DNA of 64,000 bases from Ruminococcus sp. AF31-8BH (GTDB taxonomy: Bacteria; Bacillota; Clostridia; Lachnospirales; Lachnospiraceae). Under the pieces are notes generated by a model that was given only the letters and a program-made list of their open reading frames with translations, was not told the DNA's origin and did not search any database. The stretch's first letter is position 1. Every line of letters starts with the position of its first letter. Below are positions 50,666-60,222 of the stretch, piece after piece. Both the position numbers and the translations under genes were made by a program. The DNA is taken from positions 1-64,000 of the forward strand of contig NZ_QTVN01000013.1 in the NCBI RefSeq assembly GCF_003460605.1, written 5' to 3'.

Positions 50666-51370
50666 TTATGAGAAAATCCGACTTTTTGCAAGTTTTTTTT
50701 CATTATCAATACGAATTACCCGCAAAAGCTCTCCATCCACCTTAAAATGAATGTCCTGATTTCCAAAGGACATTCCGTACTCCCGGTCAGGATCCTTCTG
50801 ATAGCCTGGTCTTGGATCATTTGCAAGAACGGCCAGAAGTGCCGCCCTTTTCTCTTTTGGAACCTGCTCCAGAAGCCCCGCAGGAAAATCCACCTTCAGC
50901 TTATGATCCTGTATCTGGTCTGTAAAGCCCCCGGAAGCCTCCGGGTGGCTGTCCACATAGGCAAGATAAGGCTTAATGTCATAAATCGGCGTCCCATCCA
51001 TCAGATCCGCACCGGACACATGAAGGACTGGCCCCTGGCTGGTGAATTCCACGCCTTCCAGCTTCACACTGGAAAGGCCGATGGGATTGGGCCGAAAAGG
51101 GGATCTTGTGGCAAAAACGCCTTTTCGGGTATTTCCCCCAAGTCTTGGCGGCCTCACGGTAGGCGACCAGTCCTTTCGCACTGCCTGGGAAAATTCCCAG
51201 ATCAGCCACAGGTGGGTGTACTCCTCAATTCCCCGGAAGGCCTCCGCCACCTGATATTCCGGCTCGAATACAATCTCCGCCTTCAGTTCCTTTATCCTGC
51301 CGCTCTGGTGAGGAATCCCAAACTTGGTGGGAAAGTCACTTTTTATGTGGGCGATTACTTTCATTTCCAT
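50666..51370 (-). CDS. trmO: tRNA m6t6A37 methyltransferase TrmO (TsaA)
   Basis: TrmO methylates t6A37 in tRNAs reading ACN codons. The 234-residue protein has the IAHIKSDFPTKFGIPHQSG start, the core HLWLIWEF and SVDLRPPRLGGN-like stretches (VRPPRLGGNTRKGVFATRSPFRPNPIGLSSVKLEGV), and the C-terminal VKPYLAYVDSHPEASGG with PGY ending. The long motif identifies the family well. Confidence 0.93.
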   Translation of the reverse strand: MEMKVIAHIKSDFPTKFGIPHQSGRIKELKAEIVFEPEYQVAEAFRGIEEYTHLWLIWEFSQAVRKDWSPTVRPPRLGGNTRKGVFATRSPFRPNPIGLSSVKLEGVEFTSQGPVLHVSGADLMDGTPIYDIKPYLAYVDSHPEASGGFTDQIQDHKLKVDFPAGLLEQVPKEKRAALLAVLANDPRPGYQKDPDREYGMSFGNQDIHFKVDGELLRVIRIDNEKKLAKSRIFS

Positions 51371-51426
51371 AATTCTCTGGTTCCTGTTCTTTTTAACGCT
51401 CGAATCAAGTATCTGCTATATGGACT

Positions 51427-52554
51427 TTATAGCAGTGCCTTTTCATCCGTTAATTTTCCTTTTATAAAATCACAGATATCTTCTGCTGCCATTTTGTTGA
51501 TATTTTTCTGCTGCCTTCGAATCATTTCATCCGCTGCTTCTTTGTCAGAAAGCAATTTCAGGCCAGCCTGCACCTGTCCTTTTATCGTTTTCGCAGAAAC
51601 GCTCATTCCAAGCCTTCCGAAAAATTTGCGGTTGGCAGTCTCACATCCCGGAATGGGTTCTGTGTGAACCATGGGGATCCCCGCAACTGCCCCTTCTGTG
51701 GAAGTCAGCCCTCCCGGCTTGGTAAAAAGGACATCACAGGCTTTCATATACAGATTCATCTGTGTGGTATAGCCAAGTATTTTTGCCCTGTCACAGGAGG
51801 AAAAGGCTTTTTTCAACTGAGATTCTACTTTGGCGTTGTTTCCGCAGACAATGATCAGCTTTTCCTCCTTCGTTGATTTCAGAATGCACGCCACCAGCTT
51901 CTTCAAATCTCCGGCGCCCATGCTGCCTCCGGCTGCCAGAATGTATTTCTCATCTTTTTTAAGACCCAGCATCTCTCTTGCTGCTTCCTTGGAAATTTCA
52001 CGCCTGCAGATTCTGGACACAGGGATTCCAAGAGGGATCAGCTTTTCTTCTTTCAGCCCTCTTTTCACACAGGGCTTTATCAGGTTTTCGTGAGGAGTGA
52101 TATAGTAATCCGCATCTGTCTCTTCCCAGAAGGGAATGCAGGTATAATCGGTCATCACTACCACAGTGAGAGGAAGCTTCATGCCTTTTCGCTTCATATA
52201 CGTAATGGTTTCCGCAGGGTAAAGATGGGGCATTACAATCACATCCACTGGATTTTCCTGGATGTACTGGTTCAGATATTTGGCCATGCGGCCGTTCATA
52301 TAATAAACTGGGGATTTCCGGGTAATGCGGCTTACGCCCATTCCAAGCTTATATGCAATTCCAAAAAGTCTGGGCGTTTTCTTGACGATCTGGACGTATC
52401 CGTCCCCTACAATTCTGGATACACCCTCTCCTGCAAGAGTAAGATAATCCAGCACATAGGCTTCATCTCCCCGCCAGGTCATAGCCTCTGCAATAGCACG
52501 GCCTGCCGAGTTGTGTCCGCCTCCGGTGTTGCAGGATAAAATCAACGCTTTCAT
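51427..52554 (-). CDS. Glycosyltransferase of the MGDG-synthase/UgtP family
   Basis: A 375-residue GT28-type enzyme, with the donor-binding C-terminal domain VLFTKPGGLTSTEGAVAGIPMV and the N-terminal SCNTGGGHNSAGRAI motif. Relatives transfer sugars from UDP-donors to diacylglycerol in membrane glycolipids. I chose the ATG at 52554 (GGAG six bases upstream); it overlaps the plsY stop by 4 bases (ATGA), so a lipid role is likely. Confidence 0.85.
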   Translation of the reverse strand: MKALILSCNTGGGHNSAGRAIAEAMTWRGDEAYVLDYLTLAGEGVSRIVGDGYVQIVKKTPRLFGIAYKLGMGVSRITRKSPVYYMNGRMAKYLNQYIQENPVDVIVMPHLYPAETITYMKRKGMKLPLTVVVMTDYTCIPFWEETDADYYITPHENLIKPCVKRGLKEEKLIPLGIPVSRICRREISKEAAREMLGLKKDEKYILAAGGSMGAGDLKKLVACILKSTKEEKLIIVCGNNAKVESQLKKAFSSCDRAKILGYTTQMNLYMKACDVLFTKPGGLTSTEGAVAGIPMVHTEPIPGCETANRKFFGRLGMSVSAKTIKGQVQAGLKLLSDKEAADEMIRRQQKNINKMAAEDICDFIKGKLTDEKALL

Positions 52555-53162
52555 TGGATTCTCCATTTCTTTTTGTCTGCAAACTCTAATTCTCTGGCAG
52601 CCTCCACATGCTTATACACCACCACCATACACAAAAGCAGAATTCCCATTCTTACAGAAAATTCCCACTGTGGAAACAGGGAAGCCACGCCGAAACAGCC
52701 AAAGGTAATAATGCTTCTTTTCAGATGGGATTTCACCGGAACTGCAAGGGAAAAGAAAATATAAAAGCCAGCCAGGGTCAGCACAGGCGTCCACCATGGA
52801 AGAAGTCCAAGCAGCACGCCGAAGCTGACTGCAATTCCCTTACCGCCTTTTCCCTTATGGAAAATGGAAAAGGCATGGCCAAACACAGGCGCAGCCAGCA
52901 CTCCCGCAAATAGCAGGGAATCCTGCCCCGCTCTTTTGCTGCACAAATATACGGGAAAAAAACCTTTCAGCAGTTCTGCAAGAAGCACCAGGATTCCCCA
53001 TCCCACTCCCGCTGCCGCAAACGCATTGAAGGTTCCAGGGTTTCCGTCCTCAGAAATCTGGCGGATATCAACATGCTTTACCATTCTGGGAATCTCGTAG
53101 GCAAACAAAATACTGCCCAGACAAAATCCCATGACCATGTAGAACAAATAAATTTTTTCCAT
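52551..53162 (-). CDS. plsY: Glycerol-3-phosphate acyltransferase PlsY
   Basis: PlsY acylates glycerol-3-phosphate using acyl-phosphate. The 203-residue membrane protein has five or so membrane segments and the family motifs LGSILFAYEIPRM, the GNPGTFNAFAAAG segment with Gly-Asn, and GKGGKGIAVSFGVLLGL. It overlaps the glycosyltransferase start (ATGA). Confidence 0.88.
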   Translation of the reverse strand: MEKIYLFYMVMGFCLGSILFAYEIPRMVKHVDIRQISEDGNPGTFNAFAAAGVGWGILVLLAELLKGFFPVYLCSKRAGQDSLLFAGVLAAPVFGHAFSIFHKGKGGKGIAVSFGVLLGLLPWWTPVLTLAGFYIFFSLAVPVKSHLKRSIITFGCFGVASLFPQWEFSVRMGILLLCMVVVYKHVEAARELEFADKKKWRIQ

Positions 53163-53182
53163 TGTTTTTCACCTGATTAGAA

Positions 53183-53521
53183 TCACTTGTGTCCGCTGCT
53201 TTTTTCCTCTTCCTTGATTTCCCAGTGAAGAAGGAAGGTCAGCGCCGCACGCAGGGCTATGATTCCCGCCACAATGCCGATTTCCTTCCATTCCCGTACC
53301 ACAACCGTACGCAGGATCTCGCTTCCCATCTTAAATTCCAATCCCATGGCAAGCCCTCTTGCAAGGTACACGCCGGTATTGCTGTCGTGCTTCAGCCACT
53401 TGAGAAATCCGGTAATACCGCTCCAGATAATAATTGCCACGCCGATAAATTCAAAGATCACAATGGCAAGGCCTGCAATATTCTCCAGGATCCATTCCAT
53501 TGTTCCAGTTATCTCTGCCAT
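53183..53521 (-). CDS. DUF1622-family membrane protein
   Basis: A 112-residue protein with two or three membrane segments (IAGLAIVIFEFIGVAIIIWSG, IGIVAGIIALRAALTFLLHW) and the conserved LARGLAMGLEFKMGSEILRTVV segment. DUF1622 is widespread with no known role. It precedes plsY by 20 bases. Confidence 0.8.
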   Translation of the reverse strand: MAEITGTMEWILENIAGLAIVIFEFIGVAIIIWSGITGFLKWLKHDSNTGVYLARGLAMGLEFKMGSEILRTVVVREWKEIGIVAGIIALRAALTFLLHWEIKEEEKSSGHK

Positions 53522-53587
53522 CTTAAAGTACCTCTTTTCTGCAAACTATGCCGAACATCCTGTCCTGCAAAAAGCCTTTTTCCCGCT

Positions 53588-54754
53588 CTAACGGGCAGCT
53601 TTCTCAAGCCAGGTCACCACTTCTGTATGGTCTGTAAAACAGAACATTTCCACAGGCTGGATCTCTTTTACTACGTAATTTTTCTTTGTAAGGAAAAGAA
53701 GATCTCTTGCCAGTGTTTCCGGATTGCAGGAAATATAGACGATTTTTTTGGGTGCCAGGCGGGTTACGGAATTCAGGAATTTTTCACTGCTTCCCGAACG
53801 GGGCGGATCCATAAATACCACATCCGCCTTCTCATCTGCCGCTGCCATCGCTTCCATAAATTCTCCGGCATCCCCCTGGCGGAAGGAAATATTTACTACC
53901 TTATTCTCTCTGGCATTAATTCTTGCATCCCGTACAGCGTCCTTATTCAGCTCTACCCCGATCACCTCTTTGGCTTTATCTGATGCGATCATACCGATGG
54001 TTCCGATTCCGCAATAAGCATCGATCACCTTCTCTTTCCCTGTAAGTCCTGCAAACTCTACCGCCTTTTTGTAAAGGATCTCTGTCTGCACCGGATTCAC
54101 CTGGTAAAAGGATTTGGCAGAAATACGGAAGGATTTGCCGCAGATGGTATCCCGTATAAAGCCTTTTCCATAGAGAATGATCTCTCGTTCTCCGAGAACC
54201 ATGCTTGTGTTCTTGTCATTGATGTTCAGCACAACTGTACTGATTTCCGGGTGTACCTTGCGAAGCGCTTTCACAAAGTTGTTCTTAGAAGGAAAGATCG
54301 GGGACGCCACAACCAGCACTACCATCACTTCATTGCTGGTAAAGCCTCTTCGAACCAGCACATGACGCAGCAGTCCGTATCCGGTATCCTCATCATAGGT
54401 CTTAATCTTGAAAGACTTCAGCATTCCACGGATGGTGCGGATAATCTCCTGGCTTTTTTCATCCTCGATCAGACACTGGTCAATGGGAACCACTCTATGT
54501 GAATTCTGCTCATAAATTCCGGAAATAATATTTCCCTTCCTGTCCCGGTCAAATACAGCATGAACCTTATTCCGGTAAAAATAGGGATCCTTCATCCCAA
54601 TTACCGGTTTCACAGTTCCAAACCTTTTCAGAAGGCTCTGCACCTGGTTGTGTTTTTTCTTCAGCTGTGCGGGGTAAGGAATTCCCTGATACTGGCATCC
54701 GCCGCACTTTTTGGCATACGGACAGACTTTCTGTGCGTTTTTCTTTTCCTCCAT
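53588..54754 (-). CDS. rlmD: 23S rRNA m5U methyltransferase RlmD/RumA-like
   Basis: The 388-residue enzyme has an N-terminal Fe-S cysteine set (CPYAKKCGGCQYQG, with a further Cys downstream), the SAM-binding VIDAYCGIGTIGM, FMDPPRSGSSEK and the catalytic ISCNPETLARD. It is shorter than the E. coli RlmD, with no clear TRAM domain. Its uridine position (1939 or 747) is not fixed by sequence. The ATG follows AAGGAG. Confidence 0.9.
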   Translation of the reverse strand: MEEKKNAQKVCPYAKKCGGCQYQGIPYPAQLKKKHNQVQSLLKRFGTVKPVIGMKDPYFYRNKVHAVFDRDRKGNIISGIYEQNSHRVVPIDQCLIEDEKSQEIIRTIRGMLKSFKIKTYDEDTGYGLLRHVLVRRGFTSNEVMVVLVVASPIFPSKNNFVKALRKVHPEISTVVLNINDKNTSMVLGEREIILYGKGFIRDTICGKSFRISAKSFYQVNPVQTEILYKKAVEFAGLTGKEKVIDAYCGIGTIGMIASDKAKEVIGVELNKDAVRDARINARENKVVNISFRQGDAGEFMEAMAAADEKADVVFMDPPRSGSSEKFLNSVTRLAPKKIVYISCNPETLARDLLFLTKKNYVVKEIQPVEMFCFTDHTEVVTWLEKAAR

Positions 54755-54763
54755 ACATGCTCC

Positions 54764-55435
54764 TTATATTTTATCTATTTTGTTTCTCAGTTTCATCATT
54801 TTCTGATCCAGATTCGCAACCTCTTCAGAATAATTCTTCAGTTCTTTTCCGATTTTCTCCGCCCCGGACAGATTCTTCTTGTACATCAGCTGGTATTCCA
54901 GCACAGACCAAAAGTCCATGGCAAGAGTACGGATCTGGATTTCCACTCGTTTACTCTGAAAATTATCCCCGAAATAGATGGGAATGTCAACAATAAGATG
55001 CAGACTCATATAGCCATTTTTCTTCGGCTTCGCAATATAGTCTTTCTCTTTTACCAGGGTTACATCCCTTTGTTTCTTCAGAATCTCCGCAATCTCGTAC
55101 ACATCATCCAGAAACAGACAGACAATCCTCACGCCTACAAGATCATTCAGCTTCTTCCCTGCAGTTTCCAGATCTGCAGGCAGTTCTTTCCGCATGAGCT
55201 TGGCATAAATGCTCTCCGGAGATTTTACCCGGCCGCTTACGTTTCTCATAATTTCTCTGCCATATTTCATGGAAAGCTGCTCATCTATGATCTTCGCCTT
55301 CGCCTCCACAATGCTGATAGCATACTGGCAAAGAAGATAATACTGGTCCTTTTCCATGGATTTTCTAATATTTTCAATCAGCTGCGCTTCCTCCACTGCA
55401 GCTGGTTTTTCTTCTGCCTTTTTAGGTTCCCTCAT
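54764..55435 (-). CDS. Small alarmone synthetase (RelQ-like)
   Basis: A 223-residue GTP pyrophosphokinase-family protein, RelA/SpoT synthetase domain only. Conserved parts are GRVKSPESIYAKLMR, DLVGVRIVCLF, YIAKPKKNGYMSLHLIV and VEIQIRTLAMDFWSVLEYQL. No hydrolase or regulatory domain is present, so it would make (p)ppGpp when the gene is expressed. It precedes rlmD by 9 bases and starts 13 bases after a GGAG. Confidence 0.9.
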   Translation of the reverse strand: MREPKKAEEKPAAVEEAQLIENIRKSMEKDQYYLLCQYAISIVEAKAKIIDEQLSMKYGREIMRNVSGRVKSPESIYAKLMRKELPADLETAGKKLNDLVGVRIVCLFLDDVYEIAEILKKQRDVTLVKEKDYIAKPKKNGYMSLHLIVDIPIYFGDNFQSKRVEIQIRTLAMDFWSVLEYQLMYKKNLSGAEKIGKELKNYSEEVANLDQKMMKLRNKIDKI

Positions 55436-55544
55436 ATTTTATCTGCTTCTCCTTCATAGCGTCATGGCTGCCTGCTTCACAGGCAGCAGCGAAATGATAC
55501 CATGTCAGATATCGGACAATCGTCTGACGCAGGTAAAATCTCTG

Positions 55545-56099
55545 TTAAACTGCCGCCTTTTTCTTTTCCGTAAATACAGATATTTTAAGTGCCAGAATGG
55601 CTGACAGCCATCCAACTATGGCGCCGCCCAGAACATCGGTGGGATAATGTACGCCCACATAAAGTCTTGACAACGCAATGAGCACGGCCAGTACCATAGC
55701 TCCCTTTCCTTTTATATCCGGATACATTTTATAATATACAACTGCGCAGGAAAAAGAAGCACAGGTGTGGCCGGAGGGAAAGGAGTAATCTCTCAGTTTC
55801 TTCACCAAGGGAACCAGCCCCTCCACTGCATCATAGGGGCGAATCCTTGCCACCGCAGTTTTCAGCACCAGATTGGTGATTACCGATCCGATGATCAGTG
55901 CAAGAAGGGCGGTAAAACCGGACTTTCTTGTTTTCTTCGGGATCAGAAGGACCACACCAAGCACAATCCAGAACCAGCCTCCATCCCCCAGAAATGTAAT
56001 GCCCTTCCAGAACCAGTTCATCATATCCTGCCGGATATATTGCTGGATAAACAGCAGGATCTGCGCATCTATATTTTGAATCCATTCCAGAATTCCCAT
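55545..56099 (-). CDS. PAP2-family membrane phosphatase
   Basis: A 184-residue protein with five or six membrane segments and the three PAP2 motifs: KTAVARIRPYDA, FPSGHTCASF and SRLYVGVHYPTDVLGG. It may dephosphorylate undecaprenyl or lipid pyrophosphates; its place after the LCP gene fits that. I chose the ATG at 56099, 9 bases from AAGGAGG; an ATG six bases earlier is too close. Confidence 0.9.
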   Translation of the reverse strand: MGILEWIQNIDAQILLFIQQYIRQDMMNWFWKGITFLGDGGWFWIVLGVVLLIPKKTRKSGFTALLALIIGSVITNLVLKTAVARIRPYDAVEGLVPLVKKLRDYSFPSGHTCASFSCAVVYYKMYPDIKGKGAMVLAVLIALSRLYVGVHYPTDVLGGAIVGWLSAILALKISVFTEKKKAAV

Positions 56100-56201
56100 C
56101 TGCATCTGCCTCCTTTATGATCTCGCACCCAAAAGAATTCATCCCTTTTGTGCCCTTATGATAAAAGGCGGTTCCAACGAACCGCCCAAAAGATTTCATA
56201 G

Positions 56202-57122
56202 TTATGCTTCAGCGTGATACAAAACCTGCTGAAGGTATTTCCGATTTTGTTCAAGATCCGGTACCAGAACCTGCATGCCGCTTATAGTCTGCGGGGTGTA
56301 TGCACCATCTTCCGGAATCCGGTAGGTGGCGATATCACCAGTTCCAATACTCATCACATCCATAACATATCCGATGATCTCTGTGAAAGACAGATCTGTA
56401 GTAACAAGAGGAAGTACATCCTTCACAAGACCTGCAATGGAAAAAGCACTTAAGTCCTTCACTTTCTCAAAGGCTGCCATCAGCACTTCCTGCTGTCTCT
56501 CAGTCCTTCGGTAATCGGAATTGCCAATGGAACGGTTGCGCGCATGGATCAGTGCCTGCTCTCCGTCCAGATGGTTCATGCCTTCCTGAAGGTCCCAGTC
56601 TGTACGAAGAGGCTGCGGATAAAGGACACTCTGGTCACGTCCGCAGATGTAATCTGCTTCTGCCTGGGTAAGCTCCAGATCAATTCCGCCAACCTTATCT
56701 ACCAGAACCTGGAATACTTCGAAGTCCACTTCCACATTTCCGTCAATCTCTACTCCAAAATTCTGAGTCAGTGTCTCATCCAGAAGATCCATGCCGCCGT
56801 ATGCATAAGCTGCATTGATCCTTGTGCTGGAATATCCAGGAATTGCCACATAAAGATCTCTCATAAAAGAAGTAAGGCTTATGGTCTTCTGATCTTTATC
56901 CAGTGTTGCAAGAATCATGGAATCAGAACGCTGGCGGGACTGTCCTTCCCGTTTGTCCTGTCCGATCAGCAAAATACTCTTTATATTGCTGGTGTCTGTC
57001 TTGTCATCTGTTTCTTCGGCCTTCGCTGTATATGCAGTTCCTGGAAGTGCTCCAACCGGGCATTCCAGAAGCATTACTGCACTCAGACAAATAAGACCTT
57101 TCTTCCAAATAGAGGATCTCAT
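56202..57122 (-). CDS. LytR-CpsA-Psr family cell-wall polymer ligase
   Basis: LCP proteins move polymers from lipid carriers to peptidoglycan. The 306-residue protein has a signal/membrane anchor (1-30), and the LCP core from about 45: ILLIGQDKREGQSRQRSDSMILATLD, SFMRDLYVAIPGY and RINAAYAYGG, with the conserved Arg/Asp phosphate-binding residues. The ATG overlaps the sugar-transferase stop (ATGA). Confidence 0.93.
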   Translation of the reverse strand: MRSSIWKKGLICLSAVMLLECPVGALPGTAYTAKAEETDDKTDTSNIKSILLIGQDKREGQSRQRSDSMILATLDKDQKTISLTSFMRDLYVAIPGYSSTRINAAYAYGGMDLLDETLTQNFGVEIDGNVEVDFEVFQVLVDKVGGIDLELTQAEADYICGRDQSVLYPQPLRTDWDLQEGMNHLDGEQALIHARNRSIGNSDYRRTERQQEVLMAAFEKVKDLSAFSIAGLVKDVLPLVTTDLSFTEIIGYVMDVMSIGTGDIATYRIPEDGAYTPQTISGMQVLVPDLEQNRKYLQQVLYHAEA

Positions 57123-58537
57123 TTTGCTCCGCTCCCTGTAAAAACAACCGTTACGGTCTTAAACAGAATCTTGATATCCAGTCCGATTGACCACTGCTCA
57201 ATGTACTTGGTATCCAGTTCTACAACCTCTTCAAAATCTGTAATCTCGCTTCGTCCGCTTACCTGCCACATACCGGTAAGTCCCGGCTTGATTGCCAGTC
57301 TTCTTCTGTGATGAAGCTCATATTTATCCCACTCATCCATTGTCGGCGGTCTTGTTCCTACAAGACTCATATCGCCTTTTAAGATGTTCCAGAACTGCGG
57401 GAACTCGTCCAGAGAAGTCTTGCGGATAAAATGACCGATTCCCTTGATAATTCGCGGGTCATCGTCCATCTTAAACATAAGACCGTCTTTGATGTTGTTC
57501 TTCTCCATCAGTTCTTTCTTCCGCTCCTCTGCATCCATATACATGGAACGGAATTTGTAGATTTTAAATGGCTTGCCATTCTTTCCCATACGAACCTGTG
57601 AGAAGAATACAGGTCCCGGGGATTTCACCTTCATGATCGGTGCTATGAATATGTAAATGATTCCGGTAAAAATACATCCTACCAGACCGCCTGCAATATC
57701 CATAAGCCTCTTCACCAGCAGCTGCCAGGAAGATACAATGTTAATACTGCTGGACAGTACCATATATCCTGCAATCTCTTCTACAACCTGATTCTTGCCC
57801 AGTTCATTCAAAGCGGCAAGCTGTACATGGGTGACAACGCCCATGCGGTTGCAGTCCTTCATGATCTTCTTCGGAATATCCACATGCTCCGGCAGTGCGA
57901 AAAAGACTTCGTCTACCCAGTTTTTGTGAATATAAGCAGTCACATCATCAGCACCTGCAACCACAGGAACTCTCTGGATCATACTGCCAGTCTTGTTCTT
58001 GTCAAGAAGCGCAACTCCTGCCAGATGATAAGTTCCGTAGGAATCGCCGCGCAATGCCTTCACTACATTCGCCGCTTCCGCATCTGTCGTAATAATTAAA
58101 ATGGAACGTTTCTCACCTTCTGCAAATTTCCTGGAACGAATCACTTTCTTCCATCCGATACGGGCTGCATACGCTATAAAAAAGTACAGCGTACACATAA
58201 TCGTAAATGCCCCTCTGGAATACATCACTCCCTGCTGGCTCATAAACAGATAAAGCACAGCCAGAAGCATGACGCAGATTTCGTGTTCGATCATACATTT
58301 CATTTCTATTAGAAAGCCTCTTCGCAGCACGCCGCTGAAGCTCTCCCCAAAAAATGAAACCAGAAGCTGAAAAATCACAAGAACAAATGCCATGTTCTCA
58401 TACAATGGATTCAGATAAGGAATTCCCTTTGCAACACGAATTTCATACGCCAGAATAAATGCAAGCTGCAGGCATAGGATATCCAGTATAACAAAATCAA
58501 TATGCTTTAACCAGCTGTTATTTTCTTTTTTATACAT
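57119..58537 (-). CDS. Initiating sugar-1-phosphate transferase for polysaccharide synthesis
   Basis: A 472-residue polyprenyl glycosylphosphotransferase. It has four N-terminal membrane segments (10-130), a CoA-binding-like middle domain, another membrane segment (about 290), and a C-terminal bacterial sugar-transferase domain with RSMYMDAEERK, RKTSLDEFPQFWNILKGDMSLVGTRPP and GLTGMWQVSGRS. It starts polymer synthesis by loading a sugar onto undecaprenyl phosphate. No further glycosyltransferase is nearby. Confidence 0.94.
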   Translation of the reverse strand: MYKKENNSWLKHIDFVILDILCLQLAFILAYEIRVAKGIPYLNPLYENMAFVLVIFQLLVSFFGESFSGVLRRGFLIEMKCMIEHEICVMLLAVLYLFMSQQGVMYSRGAFTIMCTLYFFIAYAARIGWKKVIRSRKFAEGEKRSILIITTDAEAANVVKALRGDSYGTYHLAGVALLDKNKTGSMIQRVPVVAGADDVTAYIHKNWVDEVFFALPEHVDIPKKIMKDCNRMGVVTHVQLAALNELGKNQVVEEIAGYMVLSSSINIVSSWQLLVKRLMDIAGGLVGCIFTGIIYIFIAPIMKVKSPGPVFFSQVRMGKNGKPFKIYKFRSMYMDAEERKKELMEKNNIKDGLMFKMDDDPRIIKGIGHFIRKTSLDEFPQFWNILKGDMSLVGTRPPTMDEWDKYELHHRRRLAIKPGLTGMWQVSGRSEITDFEEVVELDTKYIEQWSIGLDIKILFKTVTVVFTGSGAK

Positions 58538-58581
58538 TTCTCTTTGCCCCTCCCCGCATAAAAAATGTGGGTGTGTGTATT

Positions 58582-59403
58582 TTATTTCACTACAATTGTA
58601 AGCACTGCCCCATTGGATGCATTTCCATTGGAGTCGACAACGTAGTAAGTCAGCTCATAAGTGCCTGGTGTATATACATCAACCGTACCAGTGATCTGGA
58701 TCTTGCGGTAAAGCTCATTGGTCTGATCCACATCATCCTCAATGTCCTTTACGTAGCTCAGTCTGTCGATCTGGGTTCCTCTGTTGATCTCTACATAATA
58801 GGTGGTCAGATAAAAGCGAGGATCCTGAGGACTCAGCTTGTCGATCTTAGCCTCTTCACGCTCCTGGGCTTTCTCTTCTTCTGTCATCTCAGCTTCAGGG
58901 GTAACGGCTGCATCTGCAGTGTCGCTTGTTTCTTCTGCATCATCCGTCTCATCTGAAGTACTGCCTGTAGCTGAACCTGTACCAAAGGTTCCTGCCGTAT
59001 TTGAGGCAGCTGAAGTACGATCTGCATTTCCTTCCGTGAAGCCTTCTTCTGTTCCTGCTGTAAATCCTGACAGCGGTGCATCAGGAGTCATATGGTAAGT
59101 TACCTTTGTTACATTGTTGCTCTTGTCCTTGGCAACATAAATAACAGTAACTTCATCTCCCTGCTCATTGGGATACACATTCTCTACAGTCAGAGTGTCA
59201 GACACATCACCATCTTTATCATCGGTTGCTTTTACTCCATCCAGAAGCTCTTCTGCGGTCATTCCTTCGGTATAACTGCCTTTTTTGCTCTCATCAATGG
59301 TGATTTCCGGGCCTTTGCGGTCCTGTGACACATACATCCATCCAAGAAGTCCGGTTGCACCCACAGCTGCTGCCGTCATCAAAACTACTAACCATTTACG
59401 CAT
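58582..59403 (-). CDS. Exported protein with two Ig-like (DUF5011-type) domains
   Basis: A 273-residue protein with a signal anchor (1-25), a first Ig-like domain (about 30-105, GPEITIDES to DKSNNVTKVTYHMT), a low-complexity Thr/Ala/Ser/Glu linker (110-185) and a second Ig-like domain at the end (TTYYVEINRGTQIDRLSYVKDIEDDVDQT to VVDSNGNASNGAVLTIVVK). It sits inside the polysaccharide gene set between Wzz and the sugar transferase. Role unknown; cell-surface binding is plausible. Confidence 0.8.
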   Translation of the reverse strand: MRKWLVVLMTAAAVGATGLLGWMYVSQDRKGPEITIDESKKGSYTEGMTAEELLDGVKATDDKDGDVSDTLTVENVYPNEQGDEVTVIYVAKDKSNNVTKVTYHMTPDAPLSGFTAGTEEGFTEGNADRTSAASNTAGTFGTGSATGSTSDETDDAEETSDTADAAVTPEAEMTEEEKAQEREEAKIDKLSPQDPRFYLTTYYVEINRGTQIDRLSYVKDIEDDVDQTNELYRKIQITGTVDVYTPGTYELTYYVVDSNGNASNGAVLTIVVK

Positions 59404-59429
59404 ATCTGCTGCTCCTTATACAAATTTTA

Positions 59430-60164
59430 TCAGCGACGCTTTCTTGATTTCTTTTTCTTGGATCTGCTTTCCTTCTCAGAAAACGGAATGCTTCCAAGAA
59501 CACTAAGTCCAAGATAACGCTCTACGTCTTCCTCCACCTTGATGGTATCATTGGTAAGGTAAATGATGATGACTGCTGCCATCGCAATGATCACGCCAAG
59601 AAGTCCGCCGATCACACCATTCTTTGCAAGGCTTGGGCTTGCTTTCTCATTTGGGATATTCGCAGTATCTACTACATTAACAGCCTCAATATCCATAACT
59701 GACTGAATATGCTCTGCTGCCATGTCACGGACAGCATTTGCAATCTCGCTGGCTGTATATGGATCTTCATCTGTCACACTGATAGACACAATACGGCTGT
59801 CGCTGGATGTCTCAACAGAAACCTTGTTAAGCATTTCCTTATAGGTCATATCAAGATTCAGCTGTGCAATTACCCCTTCAAGAACGGTACGGCTCTGGAT
59901 CAGCTCCGCGTAGTCCTTGGTCAACTGGGTACTTGTCTGCATATCAGCACTGGTAAGCGTATTATTGTCCTGTTTATTCAACACCATGATCTTCGTGGTA
60001 GATTCATACTTGGGAGTGATAAAAAGCATGGTTCCAATAATGGAAAGGACTCCCAGAAGAATACCGGAAAGAATAATCACGCCCAGCTTGCTGATTACCA
60101 GGTGAAAGACTTCACCTAAATCGATTTCAATTTCGTCGTTGTTATTTGTAACCTGATTTTCCAT
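59430..60164 (-). CDS. Wzz/YveK-type chain-length determinant (tyrosine-kinase modulator)
   Basis: A 244-residue protein with two membrane segments (about 25-50 and 175-195), and the conserved PNEKASPSLAKNGVIGG region before the second. The extracytoplasmic loop includes YESTTKIMVLNKQDNN. It ends in a very basic tail (SRSKKKKSRKRR). This family pairs with CpsD-type tyrosine kinases to control polymer length; the kinase gene lies two genes upstream. Confidence 0.9.
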   Translation of the reverse strand: MENQVTNNNDEIEIDLGEVFHLVISKLGVIILSGILLGVLSIIGTMLFITPKYESTTKIMVLNKQDNNTLTSADMQTSTQLTKDYAELIQSRTVLEGVIAQLNLDMTYKEMLNKVSVETSSDSRIVSISVTDEDPYTASEIANAVRDMAAEHIQSVMDIEAVNVVDTANIPNEKASPSLAKNGVIGGLLGVIIAMAAVIIIYLTNDTIKVEEDVERYLGLSVLGSIPFSEKESRSKKKKSRKRR

Positions 60165-60222
60165 TCTTTTTCTCCGTTACCCTGTTATTTTCTTTGGCTT
60201 GTCTTTTACATAAAAATATGTA

